This document shows, piece after piece, positions 49,667 through 57,787 of a stretch of 63,072 bases of DNA (position 1 is its first letter; each line of letters starts with the position of its first letter). Under the pieces are notes generated by a model. It did not search any database. It had not been told where the DNA came from and worked only from the letters and a program-made list of their open reading frames with translations. The stretch comes from CAYNND01 sp964398775 (GTDB lineage Bacteria; Patescibacteriota; Minisyncoccia; Phycocordibacterales; UBA2100): positions 1-63,072 of the forward strand of contig CAYNND010000007.1 in NCBI GenBank assembly GCA_964398775.1. Direction: 5' to 3'. Made by a program: the position numbers and the translations under genes.

Positions 49667-50770
49667 CTAGCTCTGGACAAGCCTTACGATGTCGTTATAT
49701 GTCACGACAACCATAAGCGCAATAAGCGCAAGAAAGCCTATAGTGTTGAGTGTATTTCCTATGACCTCAGGGATTGGTCGTCGTATCAGGGCTTCAATAA
49801 GCACAAACACAAGTCTCCCGCCATCAAGAGCTGGGATAGGAATCATATTTATAACTGCCAAGTTAATTGAGATGATTGCAATAAAGTACAGCAAGTGTGC
49901 TATGCCGAGCTGGTACCACTCACCCACATGGACGGCGATACCCACAGGGCCAGACACATCACTTAGTTTCGCCGTACCAGTGAAGGCGCCTGTAAAAAGG
50001 TTGTAGAGACCAAGCGTAACTTCGATGAGCCAATCTTTAGTTTCTCGTATCCCGATTGGAATCACTGACAGAAGCGGTGCCTCATCTTGCAATATAAATC
50101 CAAGACTGACACCAATTGCCGGAGTACTTATCTTTCCTTCAAGTATGCCCTGCGCTGGAGTAACAGTAATTGTTTCTGAAGTCTCATTGCGCTGAACTGT
50201 GATACTCATTTCAGTTCCAGCTCGCGCTCCTGTGAAATCTTGAAATGCCGATGGTGTAAGTTCCTTTAAAATATCTTTTTTTGTCGCTGTTGCGACCACG
50301 ATATCTCCTGGGAGAAATCCGGCATCTTCTGCAGGTGTTCCTTCGTATACCGTCGTTATCATGAGTCGAGCCTTATCCCTAAGAGGGCTGTCTTCATCGA
50401 TAGTGACAGGCGCGCCATATGACGCTGCAAGAGTAAAGAGTATAAAAGCAAGTATCACATTACATACCACCCCAGCCACAAGAATAAGTGCTTTCTTCCA
50501 CCAGGCACTGTACACAAAGGCAACTTTTTTTTCAGATGCTGCAAGTCCCGCACCCTTATCTTCCCCAAGGAGTCTCACGAAGCCACCGAAAGGAATCCAG
50601 TTCAAAGTGTACTCAGTACCTCCCCATCGCCCAAACGTAAACGCGCGCGGTGGGTACCCGACACCAAACTCCTCAACTTTAACCCCGAACAGTTTCGCAA
50701 CAACAAAGTGACCAAGCTCATGCACAATCACGAGCACAATAAGAATTCCAAGAAAAATGAAGACAGACAT
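49667..50770 (-). CDS. rseP: Site-2 zinc metalloprotease RseP/RasP
   Basis: 367 aa. HELGHFVVAKLFGV near residue 18 (HExxH), PDZ domain about residues 105-200 (EGTPAEDAGFLPGDIVVA), and NLAVINMIPIPALDGGRL near residue 305 (third zinc ligand). Four membrane segments. Cleaves membrane-embedded substrates such as anti-sigma factors or leftover signal peptides. TACACT exactly 6 nt before the ATG. Confidence 0.94.
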   Translation of the reverse strand: MSVFIFLGILIVLVIVHELGHFVVAKLFGVKVEEFGVGYPPRAFTFGRWGGTEYTLNWIPFGGFVRLLGEDKGAGLAASEKKVAFVYSAWWKKALILVAGVVCNVILAFILFTLAASYGAPVTIDEDSPLRDKARLMITTVYEGTPAEDAGFLPGDIVVATATKKDILKELTPSAFQDFTGARAGTEMSITVQRNETSETITVTPAQGILEGKISTPAIGVSLGFILQDEAPLLSVIPIGIRETKDWLIEVTLGLYNLFTGAFTGTAKLSDVSGPVGIAVHVGEWYQLGIAHLLYFIAIISINLAVINMIPIPALDGGRLVFVLIEALIRRPIPEVIGNTLNTIGFLALIALMVVVTYNDIVRLVQS

Positions 50771-50827
50771 GAGTGTAGTGTACGCGACCCGTGTCGATTT
50801 CGAAAGGTCGATATGCAGTGCGATGCA

Positions 50828-51376
50828 CTATGACGTAATTTCTTCTTCTTTCTTTTTGAGCAACTCTTCAAATTTCTTTTGAGTTTCTGAGACGATTTTC
50901 TCCATTTGCTCTTTTGCCTTAAACTTAACGTCCTCACTGATAAGCCCGTCACGTTCTTGTTTCTGTATATCGCTCCACACTTCATCGCGGATACCACGCA
51001 TACGCACTCGAGCATCCTCCATGCGAGTTTTTGCGATTTTCATAAGTTGTGTGCGACGGTCTGAAGTTAGTTCAGGGAAAATGACACGAATTCCTCTGTC
51101 ATCTGCCGCGGTTCCAACACCGAGGTCAGCATTTGAAATTGCTCGCTCAATATCTTTGAGCGTCGCTCTATCAAATGGCATGACGCGGAGTGTGCGCGGG
51201 TCTTCAGTACCAATACTTGCAACTTGATTCAAAGGCATGCGAGAGCCATATACTTCTGCGCGAACACCATCAAGCAGAGTCGGTGTTGCTCGCCCAGTGC
51301 GGATACCTTTTAATTCTGACACAAGCCACTCTTCCGCTTCTTTCGACTTGTCCTGTAAATGTTTGAATGGATACAT
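50828..51376 (-). CDS. frr: Ribosome recycling factor
   Basis: 182 aa, normal length. WLVSELKGIRTGRATPTLLDG, MPLNQVASIGTEDPRTL, GTAADDRGIRVIFPELTSDRR and KIAKTRMEDARVRMRGIRDEV are all diagnostic. Splits the post-termination ribosome with EF-G. TACACT exactly 6 nt before the ATG: leaderless. Confidence 0.96.
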   Translation of the reverse strand: MYPFKHLQDKSKEAEEWLVSELKGIRTGRATPTLLDGVRAEVYGSRMPLNQVASIGTEDPRTLRVMPFDRATLKDIERAISNADLGVGTAADDRGIRVIFPELTSDRRTQLMKIAKTRMEDARVRMRGIRDEVWSDIQKQERDGLISEDVKFKAKEQMEKIVSETQKKFEELLKKKEEEITS

Positions 51377-51414
51377 GACCCCAGTGTACGACGAAGGGCG
51401 CGGAATGTGAAGCG

Positions 51415-52146
51415 CTACGATGCTTTAGCTGTAAGTGGCAGAGTGAGAACCCATGCTTCAAGAAGCATTTTTGTCATCGCCCCTTGCATGCGCAGATATG
51501 CGCATGTCTGAGCTGCTGAGCGTGTTTGATCAAGCAAGATTTCATAGTCATCTGCGTGTCGAGTGTGAATGAGCGCAAGGACAGATTCTACACATGCACA
51601 CGCAGCATCTATATCTTTGAGCTCTATAAGCGGCTCAATCAAAAGTAGACGAGTAGGAAGTGTTGCATCGAGTAAGGTTTCTGGTTGCAGTAGAGGTGCA
51701 GCAGATAATGCTCCATCATGCAGTATATGAACTCGAGAGCGGATAGTTTCGAGTAGTGTTCGGGGTGCCGCAACTCCAAGTACTATGACTGCATGTTCAG
51801 GTGGGTCTTCGAGGAGTTTCAAAAGAGCATTTTGTGCTTGCGGCGTGAATGTTGCACATGTGACAACGTAGAGCGCAGCATCGCCACGGGGACGCAAGTA
51901 TACACGCTCGCTGAGCATTCGTACTTCATCTACTCCCCCTTCTGGAAAGAGAAACTCGTGAATATCCTCTGGTGCAAATCCAGACGTTTCAACTCGCTCT
52001 TTTAGTGGGATATCGTTTTCAGTATGTTCGATGACATGCGCATGATGATGCAGCACATGTTTGCCATGTGAACGCATCTGCTTTGGCGCAGGTGGAAGCG
52101 CTTCTTTTTTCTTAGCGCTTCGTGGTGATGACTTTTTTGTAGACAT
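51415..52146 (-). CDS. DNA polymerase III delta-prime-like protein (truncated clamp-loader subunit)
   Basis: 243 aa from ATG 52146. N-terminal Lys/Pro-rich tail, HHHAHVIEH, and the family hallmark ATFTPQAQNALLKLLEDPPEHAVIVLG followed by IRSRVHIL (SRC-like motif). No Walker A is present and the ATPase domain front is missing, so it cannot hydrolyse ATP; the delta-prime subunit is a stator in any case. Overlaps the end of the second mreB gene by 35 nt. Confidence 0.75.
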   Translation of the reverse strand: MSTKKSSPRSAKKKEALPPAPKQMRSHGKHVLHHHAHVIEHTENDIPLKERVETSGFAPEDIHEFLFPEGGVDEVRMLSERVYLRPRGDAALYVVTCATFTPQAQNALLKLLEDPPEHAVIVLGVAAPRTLLETIRSRVHILHDGALSAAPLLQPETLLDATLPTRLLLIEPLIELKDIDAACACVESVLALIHTRHADDYEILLDQTRSAAQTCAYLRMQGAMTKMLLEAWVLTLPLTAKAS

Positions 52147-53125
52147 CGAGGTGTTTAAGTGCTTCTCCAGTACCTTTCGCAACACAGAGTGGAGCATCTT
52201 CTGCAAGAATCGCTTTTACTCCCGTACGTCGATACACAAGCTCAGCCAAATTACGTAACTGGGATGAACCACCAGTCATCGTGATGCCGTTATCGATGAT
52301 ATCTGCTGAAAGTTCTGGTGGTGTGTCTTGCAGTACATCACGTATTGCCTGAATCATTTCTCGCAAATCTCGCTGAATCGCTGTCACTACTTCATTTGTA
52401 GAAAGCTCAATCGAACGCGGAAGACCAGTCAGATGGTCACGCCCTTTGACTGCCATCTTTAGTTCTTCCTCAAGTGGGATGGCAGAGCCAACAGTAATTT
52501 TAATTCGCTCTGCCATCTTGTCTCCGATTGCAAGGTTGTGTTGCTTCTTTATGTAGTCGGCAATTGAGTGGTCGATGCGATTACCGGCAACTTTTACTGA
52601 CTTAGATGCAACAATACCTCCAAGAGAGATAACAGCGACGTCTGTGGTACCTCCACCGATGTCCACAATCATGTGTCCGCGCGCTTCTTGGATTGGGATG
52701 CCTGCACCGATTGCTGCGAGAATTGGCTCTTTGATTACTTGTGCTGTTTTTGCTCCAGCTTTGAGTGCTGCCTCGATTACCGCTCTGCGTTCCGTCGAAG
52801 TAACACCAGCCGGCACTGAGATGAGAACATCTGGTTTGAAGAGGTTGTACTTACCCATCGCTTTTCCGATGTAGTAGCGAAGCATCGCCTCTGTGACTCG
52901 ATAATCAGCAATTACTCCATCTTTCATAGGTCTGTATGCGACTATATCATCAGGAGTTCTTCCAATCATTTCTTTCGCCTCATCGCCGACAGCAAGGATT
53001 TTATTGTCCTGTTCTGAAACAGCAACAACCGAAGGTTCATTGAGAACAACCCCTTTGCCTGGGACAAATACGAGGGTATATGTCGTCCCAAGGTCAATTC
53101 CAAGCTTTGGTGAGAAAAATGCCAT
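52112..53125 (-). CDS. mreB: Second MreB-like actin homolog
   Basis: 337 aa. LGIDLGTTYTLVFVPGKGVVLNEPS, LISVPAGVTSTERRAV, IVDIGGGTTDVAVISLGG, GDKMAERIKITVGSA and GITMTGGSSQLRNL. Clearly an MreB/Mbl family filament, diverged from the copy at 46090-47172. TACACT exactly 6 nt before the ATG. Lies outside the mreBCD block, next to the delta-prime-like gene. Confidence 0.94.
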   Translation of the reverse strand: MAFFSPKLGIDLGTTYTLVFVPGKGVVLNEPSVVAVSEQDNKILAVGDEAKEMIGRTPDDIVAYRPMKDGVIADYRVTEAMLRYYIGKAMGKYNLFKPDVLISVPAGVTSTERRAVIEAALKAGAKTAQVIKEPILAAIGAGIPIQEARGHMIVDIGGGTTDVAVISLGGIVASKSVKVAGNRIDHSIADYIKKQHNLAIGDKMAERIKITVGSAIPLEEELKMAVKGRDHLTGLPRSIELSTNEVVTAIQRDLREMIQAIRDVLQDTPPELSADIIDNGITMTGGSSQLRNLAELVYRRTGVKAILAEDAPLCVAKGTGEALKHLDVYKKVITTKR

Positions 53126-53218
53126 CTGCGTAGTGTAATCGTATTCAGAGAAAGTGCAATACCGTTCAATACTGTCATTTTTTTGCTTTTTTCTTGAAGC
53201 ACCCTACACTGAGGCGGT

Positions 53219-55084
53219 ATGCATATTGTTACGGTGGTCCCTATAGTACGCGGCACTCCTATTGAGGAGCTTTCATACTACACCGTGCGCACTGTCTCAG
53301 TAGGAGACATTGTGTCAGTGTCTATCCGAAATGCTGACCAAAAAGCACTTGTTATACGGGTTGAAGCAGTTGAAGATATGAAGTCAAAACTTAGGTCACA
53401 GGACTTTACATTGCAAAAGCTTGGCGCAGAGGCGCCGTCTCCGCTCCTCTCTGAGGCACATATAGCGATGTGTACACACGTTGCCCATTTTCATGCAGCT
53501 TCAGTTGGGTCAGTTGTGCATACACTCACACCAGCCGCTATCATTGACGAGACTCCGCCACTGCACCATCCGAATGAACTGAAAACAACTTCATTCCAAC
53601 AACTCGCACTCCAAGATACTTTTGAGGAGCGTATCGCTATATATAAGAATATTGCTCGGGAATGTATGGCGAAGCAAGAGTCATTGCTCATTATCGCTCC
53701 ACGACGAATCGTCGCTGAACGCATCGCTGAGATACTCTCAAGAGGTATCGAGCGTCATGTGCGACTCATCCATGGCTCTCTTTCGAGAAAAAAAATTCTG
53801 GCACTATGGGCAGAACTCGCTCAAGAGAAACGACCTATTATCCTCGTTGGCACATCACTCTCACTCACTGCCCCACTCACCGCTCTGCGTACAATTATTG
53901 TCGAACGTGAATCAGATGAGTCATATCGCACGATAGAGCGTCCCCATGTCGATATTCGCATCGCAGCTACTGAGTATGCAAAAGCACTCGGCGCACGAAT
54001 CATATTTGGCGATACTGTCCTCAGAACACGTACATATGCTGAATGCGAATATGGCTATCGCGAGCACTACATGGCCCCAATGCACAAGGTTCGTACGGAC
54101 AACACTTTTACTATAGTGCACCGCAGTAGTGAGGATAAAGGTCGTGTCTTTACTGGAACACTTGAGGAAGACATGCGCGCTGCGCTAGCTACCCAGAAGC
54201 GTATCTTGTGCATTGTCGCTCGTCGCGGAATAGCAACTTCCGTATGGTGTACTGACTGTGGCACACGACTACTCTGCCCGCGCTGCAGCGCAGCCTATCG
54301 TCTCGTTAAAGGAAGTGGTGCTGATGAACAACCCATCCTCTCATGTCTTCGCTGCGGTCATACTGAAAATTCTCATACAACATGTCCGAACTGTAAGAGT
54401 TGGAAATTAAAGAATTATGGATTTGCGCTCGATACTGTAGAACATGCACTCAAGACTACATTTCCAAAGGCCCACATAATCGCACTCGATACAGCTGAAC
54501 ACACTGAGCACGACATGAAGAAAGCAGTATCACTGTTTAATGAAGGAGCGTCGTGCGAAATACTCGTAGCAACTCCAACAATTCTTTCATTTGGATGCAC
54601 TCCAGACATTACTGTAGTTACCTCGCTTGAGAGTTTGCTTGCATCACCATCATACAGCGCTGATGAAGATGTGTTTCGTACATGTATGTACATGAAAGAA
54701 TGCACTCGCGAATCCGCATATATACAGACTGCTCTGAAAAAGGAAGACTTCTTTGTCGAAACACTTGCGAGCCATGAGATAACACAATTTCAAAAACAAG
54801 AACTTGCACTTCGCGAAAAATTAAAGCTCCCACCAGAAACAATCCACATTACCTTGACAACAAAAGGAAGGCGCGAAGATGTAATTGAAGATGTTCGAAG
54901 TATGATTGCTCAAGTAGAATCATTGAAGCCTCGTCCATTCCAAGAGTTAGTACGACTCTCCCCGACCATCTTTAGTCACACGACCTTAATCAGAATACCC
55001 AAGCGAGATTGGCCAAGTGACGCGGCGCGGAGCATCATTGCATCTGTCAGCCCTGTGTTTGATATCACCATTCACACAGGGTAA
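53219..55084 (+). CDS. PriA-like primosomal protein, helicase motifs lost
   Basis: 621 aa. The eight-cysteine zinc region is intact and typical: CTDCGTRLLCPRCSAAY ... SCLRCGHTENSHTTCPNC, followed by KLKNYGFALDTVEHAL (compare GxGTEr in PriA). The N-terminal 3'-binding domain start (HIVTVVPIVRGTPIEELSYY) is also present. But the helicase core lacks Walker A (no GKT; IYKNIARECMAKQESLLIIAP stands there) and the DEEH box is ERES. It can probably bind forks and partners but not unwind DNA. TACACT at 53205-53210 is 8 nt before the ATG. Confidence 0.85.
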   Translation: MHIVTVVPIVRGTPIEELSYYTVRTVSVGDIVSVSIRNADQKALVIRVEAVEDMKSKLRSQDFTLQKLGAEAPSPLLSEAHIAMCTHVAHFHAASVGSVVHTLTPAAIIDETPPLHHPNELKTTSFQQLALQDTFEERIAIYKNIARECMAKQESLLIIAPRRIVAERIAEILSRGIERHVRLIHGSLSRKKILALWAELAQEKRPIILVGTSLSLTAPLTALRTIIVERESDESYRTIERPHVDIRIAATEYAKALGARIIFGDTVLRTRTYAECEYGYREHYMAPMHKVRTDNTFTIVHRSSEDKGRVFTGTLEEDMRAALATQKRILCIVARRGIATSVWCTDCGTRLLCPRCSAAYRLVKGSGADEQPILSCLRCGHTENSHTTCPNCKSWKLKNYGFALDTVEHALKTTFPKAHIIALDTAEHTEHDMKKAVSLFNEGASCEILVATPTILSFGCTPDITVVTSLESLLASPSYSADEDVFRTCMYMKECTRESAYIQTALKKEDFFVETLASHEITQFQKQELALREKLKLPPETIHITLTTKGRREDVIEDVRSMIAQVESLKPRPFQELVRLSPTIFSHTTLIRIPKRDWPSDAARSIIASVSPVFDITIHTG

Positions 55085-55086
55085 GT

Positions 55087-55114
55087 TTGACTCGAAAAAA
55101 GTCAGTGCAATACT
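55087..55114 (+). promoter_or_regulatory. Promoter TTGACT-N16-AATACT
   Basis: -35 at 55087-55092 just after the priA-like stop; -10 at 55109-55114. Would start RNA near 55121, well before any gene start. Confidence 0.6.
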
Positions 55115-55120
55115 TGGATT

Positions 55121-55250
55121 ACACCACTACAGTCATTCCATTCTCTCAGAGATCATACTGACTGTGCTGGTCACCCACGGCTATAGGCCAATTGCTCGGG
55201 TAGGAGTGTCCCCCACAGCGTATTGCTTCGCTGGGACACTCCGATTTTTT
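55121..55250 (+). ncRNA. Candidate small RNA of about 130 nt
   Basis: A transcript from the 55087-55114 promoter would end at a strong terminator: GGAGTGTCCC (55203-55212) pairs with GGGACACTCC (55233-55242), with inner CAGCG/CGCTG, then GATTTTTT. No SD plus start codon pair lies inside. It matches no RNA family I know (checked by eye against 6S, SRP, RNase P and tmRNA hallmarks). It could also be an untranslated segment or hold a tiny ORF. Confidence 0.5.
55203..55250 (+). terminator. Rho-independent terminator
   Basis: Ten-bp perfect stem with an inner 5-bp stem and six T; isolates the def gene from upstream transcription. Confidence 0.9.
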
Positions 55251-55302
55251 TGCTTTAATCTTTGATAATTGGAGACTGAAAATATTTGTGTACAATACAT
55301 AC

Positions 55303-55848
55303 ATGCGAGATATCGTCCAAGAAGGCAACCCGGTACTCCGCAAACGCGCGGAAGAGATACCAGTCGACCAGATACCTTCAAATCATGTGCAGACGCTTAT
55401 ACAAGAGATGATTGAGACGCTTGCGAAAGAGCGTCTTGGTGCAGCACTTGCTGCACCACAAATCGCTGAATCCTATCGGCTCTTCATTGTCTCTCCTGAT
55501 GTACTTGAGAAAATGACTAACGGAAAGAACAGCAAGCCTCTAGTATGCATAAACCCAGAAATCATCAGCCGTTCAAAGGCACGCGAAGAGCTCCACGAGG
55601 GTTGTTTGTCATTGCGAGGATGGTGGGGGTATGTTCCTCGCTCTGACAAGGTCACGCTGCGAGCGTACGACGAACATGGAAAAGAATTTGAACGAGGAGC
55701 ATCTGGACTGTTGGCGCAAATATTTCAGCACGAAGTCGACCACCTCAATGGGACACTCTATATCGATAATGCACATGACATGCATACCGATGAAGAACTT
55801 AAACGCCGTGAAGATGCAGGCATTCACGGGAAGCAGAAAAAACAATGA
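55303..55848 (+). CDS. def: Peptide deformylase
   Basis: 181 aa from ATG 55303. Motif 1 GAALAAPQI (one Gly replaced by Ala compared with GxGLAAPQ), motif 2 HEGCLSLRG with the metal Cys, motif 3 QHEVDHLNG (HExxH). Removes formyl groups from nascent proteins. TACAAT at 55291-55296 is exactly 6 nt before the ATG. Overlaps fmt by 4 nt, the matching formylation gene. Confidence 0.94.
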   Translation: MRDIVQEGNPVLRKRAEEIPVDQIPSNHVQTLIQEMIETLAKERLGAALAAPQIAESYRLFIVSPDVLEKMTNGKNSKPLVCINPEIISRSKAREELHEGCLSLRGWWGYVPRSDKVTLRAYDEHGKEFERGASGLLAQIFQHEVDHLNGTLYIDNAHDMHTDEELKRREDAGIHGKQKKQ

Positions 55849-56708
55849 ATACCGCGCAACCACTCAGATGGATTTTCCTCGGCGGAAGACCGCTTGGCGT
55901 TGCATGCCTTGAAGCACTCAAACAGGTCGGCTATGTTCCGGAGATTATCATTACAAGCCCGGACAGGCCGGCAGGACGCGGACAAGTAATGACACCACCG
56001 CAAGAGAAGGTATGGGGTGACACTCACGGTATCAAAGTACTGCAACCTGAGAAACTCTCTGATGTGGAAGATATGCTTATTACAGCGGGACCATGGGATG
56101 TATTCGCACTTGCAGCGTATGGTCAGATACTTTCAAAAAAATTCCTCTCTATCCCACACAAGGGTGTCGTCAACATGCACCCATCACTACTCCCTAAAAT
56201 GCGCGGGCCTTCACCGATGCGCTCAGCAATTTTGACAAATGCTCGAGATGCAGTCGGGGTAAGTGTCATGATAATAGATAGCAAAATGGACCACGGACCA
56301 CTGCTTGCACAGCAGAGCATCGTGACAGAGTCTTGGCCGCTTCCAGGGCGAACACTCGATGCACTACTCATTGCCGCAGGTGCGCAGTTACTAGCAGAAA
56401 CATTCCCTAAGTATGTCAGAGGAGAAATACTACCAATTGAGCAAAATCATGAGGCAGCGACTTACTGTAAAATGTTTGAAAAGACAGATGCGGAAATTGA
56501 CCTGACTGCAGATGCAAGCACCAACCTCTTTAAAATCTGTGCGTACGATGAATGGCCAGGGGCATATACTTTTGTTGAACGAGCGGGTAAAAAGATTCGT
56601 CTGAAAATTGTTTCAGCACACATTGCAGGCGATACGCTTGTACTCGATAGAGTAATTCCTGAAGGCAAGAAAGAAATGCTCTATGCAGATTTTGTCCGAA
56701 GCACGTAG
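55845..56708 (+). CDS. fmt: Methionyl-tRNA formyltransferase
   Basis: 287 aa, slightly short (usual about 310). Formyltransferase domain with IFLGGRPLGVACLEAL, SPDRPAGRGQ, GVVNMHPSLLPKMRGPSPM and GVSVMIIDSKMDHGPLL; catalytic Asn-His-Asp equivalents lie in NMHP and MDHG. A reduced C-terminal OB domain binds tRNA. Coupled to def by an ATGA overlap. Confidence 0.95.
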   Translation: MNTAQPLRWIFLGGRPLGVACLEALKQVGYVPEIIITSPDRPAGRGQVMTPPQEKVWGDTHGIKVLQPEKLSDVEDMLITAGPWDVFALAAYGQILSKKFLSIPHKGVVNMHPSLLPKMRGPSPMRSAILTNARDAVGVSVMIIDSKMDHGPLLAQQSIVTESWPLPGRTLDALLIAAGAQLLAETFPKYVRGEILPIEQNHEAATYCKMFEKTDAEIDLTADASTNLFKICAYDEWPGAYTFVERAGKKIRLKIVSAHIAGDTLVLDRVIPEGKKEMLYADFVRST

Positions 56709-56709
56709 T

Positions 56710-56737
56710 TTGATTTATCTTCTTTTTGTGGTATAAT
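56710..56737 (+). promoter_or_regulatory. Promoter TTGATT-N16-TATAAT with TGTGG extension, plus leader hairpin
   Basis: -35 begins right after the fmt stop; -10 at 56732-56737. RNA would start at hairpin AACTCTGGC/GCCAGAGTT (about 56741-56766). Confidence 0.87.
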
Positions 56738-56783
56738 ATAACTCTGGCTCAATAACGCCAGAGTTCAACCTGTGAGGTGACTC

Positions 56784-56948
56784 ATGACTTGGGAACAAGT
56801 CCACGCATGGATGCAGAAGGTCGACCCGACCGGTGAGGTCTTCGGTTCGTTATTTTGGTCGCTCCTGTTCGCAGGTGCAATCGGAATATCGCTCTTCGTT
56901 GATATCGCCTACGGGCCGCGGCTGAATCGCATGCTTGGAATCAAGTGA
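56784..56948 (+). CDS. Small single-TM protein, 54 aa, GC-rich
   Basis: ATG at 56784 with GTGAGGTG 5-9 nt upstream. Product: TWEQVHAWMQKVDPTGEVFG, then one membrane helix (SLFWSLLFAGAIGISLFVDIA), then a basic end GPRLNRMLGIK. Family not recognised. Promoter, 9-bp leader hairpin, SD and terminator form a complete cassette, the clearest example of the small-gene class in this window. Confidence 0.75.
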   Translation: MTWEQVHAWMQKVDPTGEVFGSLFWSLLFAGAIGISLFVDIAYGPRLNRMLGIK

Positions 56949-56968
56949 CCGACGAATGCAATCACACA

Positions 56969-57178
56969 GGAGGGCGGCTTTGGGAAACCGGGCCGCTATT
57001 TTTTTGTCTCGCTACCCTCTCCCNNNNNNNNNNNNNNNNNNNNNNNNNNNNNNNNNNNNNNNNNNNNNNNNNNNNNNNNNNNNNNNNNNNNNNNNNNNNN
57101 NNNNNNNNNNNNNNNNNNNNNNNGGAGGGCGGCTTTGGGAAACCGGGCCGCTATTTTTTTGTCTCGCTACCCTCTCCC
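56969..57178. other. Scaffold gap (57024-57123) with 55-bp duplicated flanks
   Basis: Bases 56969-57023 equal 57124-57178 over 55 positions, abutting both gap ends. As at 11.4 kb this looks like an unmerged contig overlap of fixed size. The right copy runs into the 3' end of the hpf gene. Confidence 0.92.
56974..57005 (+). terminator. Rho-independent terminator
   Basis: GCGGC/GCCGC stem with inner GG/CC pairs and TATTTTTTT. A second copy after the gap (near 57129-57160) is part of the duplicated contig end. Confidence 0.85.
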
Positions 57179-57514
57179 AAACTTCATCATACGCTTGAGC
57201 GTATCACCACCGCGTTTGAGCATTGCTTGCGCCTTGCCGTGAGCACGCTTGAGCTGTGCAATAAGTTCGTCTACTGCCTCATCAACTCCTTCATGCACAG
57301 ATGAGCGCGTTGCTTTCGCGTGGTACAGCTTCCCTTCTGTTTTTAATGTTATTGAAGTCTCGTATCCACCGTGCCCACCTTTAAATACCTCGACACTCAC
57401 ACCTGTCTCTGGGTCGTGGAGGTATTTATGGATGTGACTAACTTTTTCTTCTATGTAATTTTTCGTGTCTGTTGGTAATGAAACATTCTGGTTCTCTATA
57501 ATCGTTATCTGCAT
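57167..57514 (-). CDS. hpf: Ribosome hibernation promoting factor (short HPF/RaiA)
   Basis: 115 aa. Beta-alpha fold: TKNYIEEKVSHIHKYL, VSVEVFKGGHGGYETSITLK and YHAKATRSSVHEGVDEAVDELIAQLKR, then a basic tail GGDTLKRMMKFGRG. Binds idle ribosomes in slow growth. TACCAT exactly 6 nt before the ATG. Confidence 0.88.
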   Translation of the reverse strand: MQITIIENQNVSLPTDTKNYIEEKVSHIHKYLHDPETGVSVEVFKGGHGGYETSITLKTEGKLYHAKATRSSVHEGVDEAVDELIAQLKRAHGKAQAMLKRGGDTLKRMMKFGRG

Positions 57515-57564
57515 ACCACTATGGTACCAGTCAGACCAGAGAGTGCAAAAACGTTGTGCACCTT

Positions 57565-57786
57565 TTACCCATCTATGAAAAAAGTTTTTGTACGAGACTG
57601 TACACCTGTCTGCAGGCGCACCTTTGATACGTCGACACCGAAGTGCCTCGCCACAAGGACCTTCACACGTGCTGTAGCGATGCCATTCTGTGCTGGCTCA
57701 CGAACAAATATACTGAGGATATCTCCTTCCATTGCAACATGTTCCCGACGTGCTGCAGGAGTTACTTTTACCTTTACACGCTGCAT
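57565..57786 (-). CDS. DUF167 (YggU-like) protein
   Basis: 73 aa. VKVKVTPAARREHVAMEGD, VREPAQNGIATARVKVLVARHFGV and VRLQTGVQSRTKTFFI match DUF167 (PAxxGxAN...LA, GxxSRxK). Function unknown. Starts 1 nt before the end of the upstream PurP-like gene's operon partner, so it is cotranscribed with the two PurP paralogs. Confidence 0.85.
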   Translation of the reverse strand: MQRVKVKVTPAARREHVAMEGDILSIFVREPAQNGIATARVKVLVARHFGVDVSKVRLQTGVQSRTKTFFIDG

Positions 57787-57787
57787 A

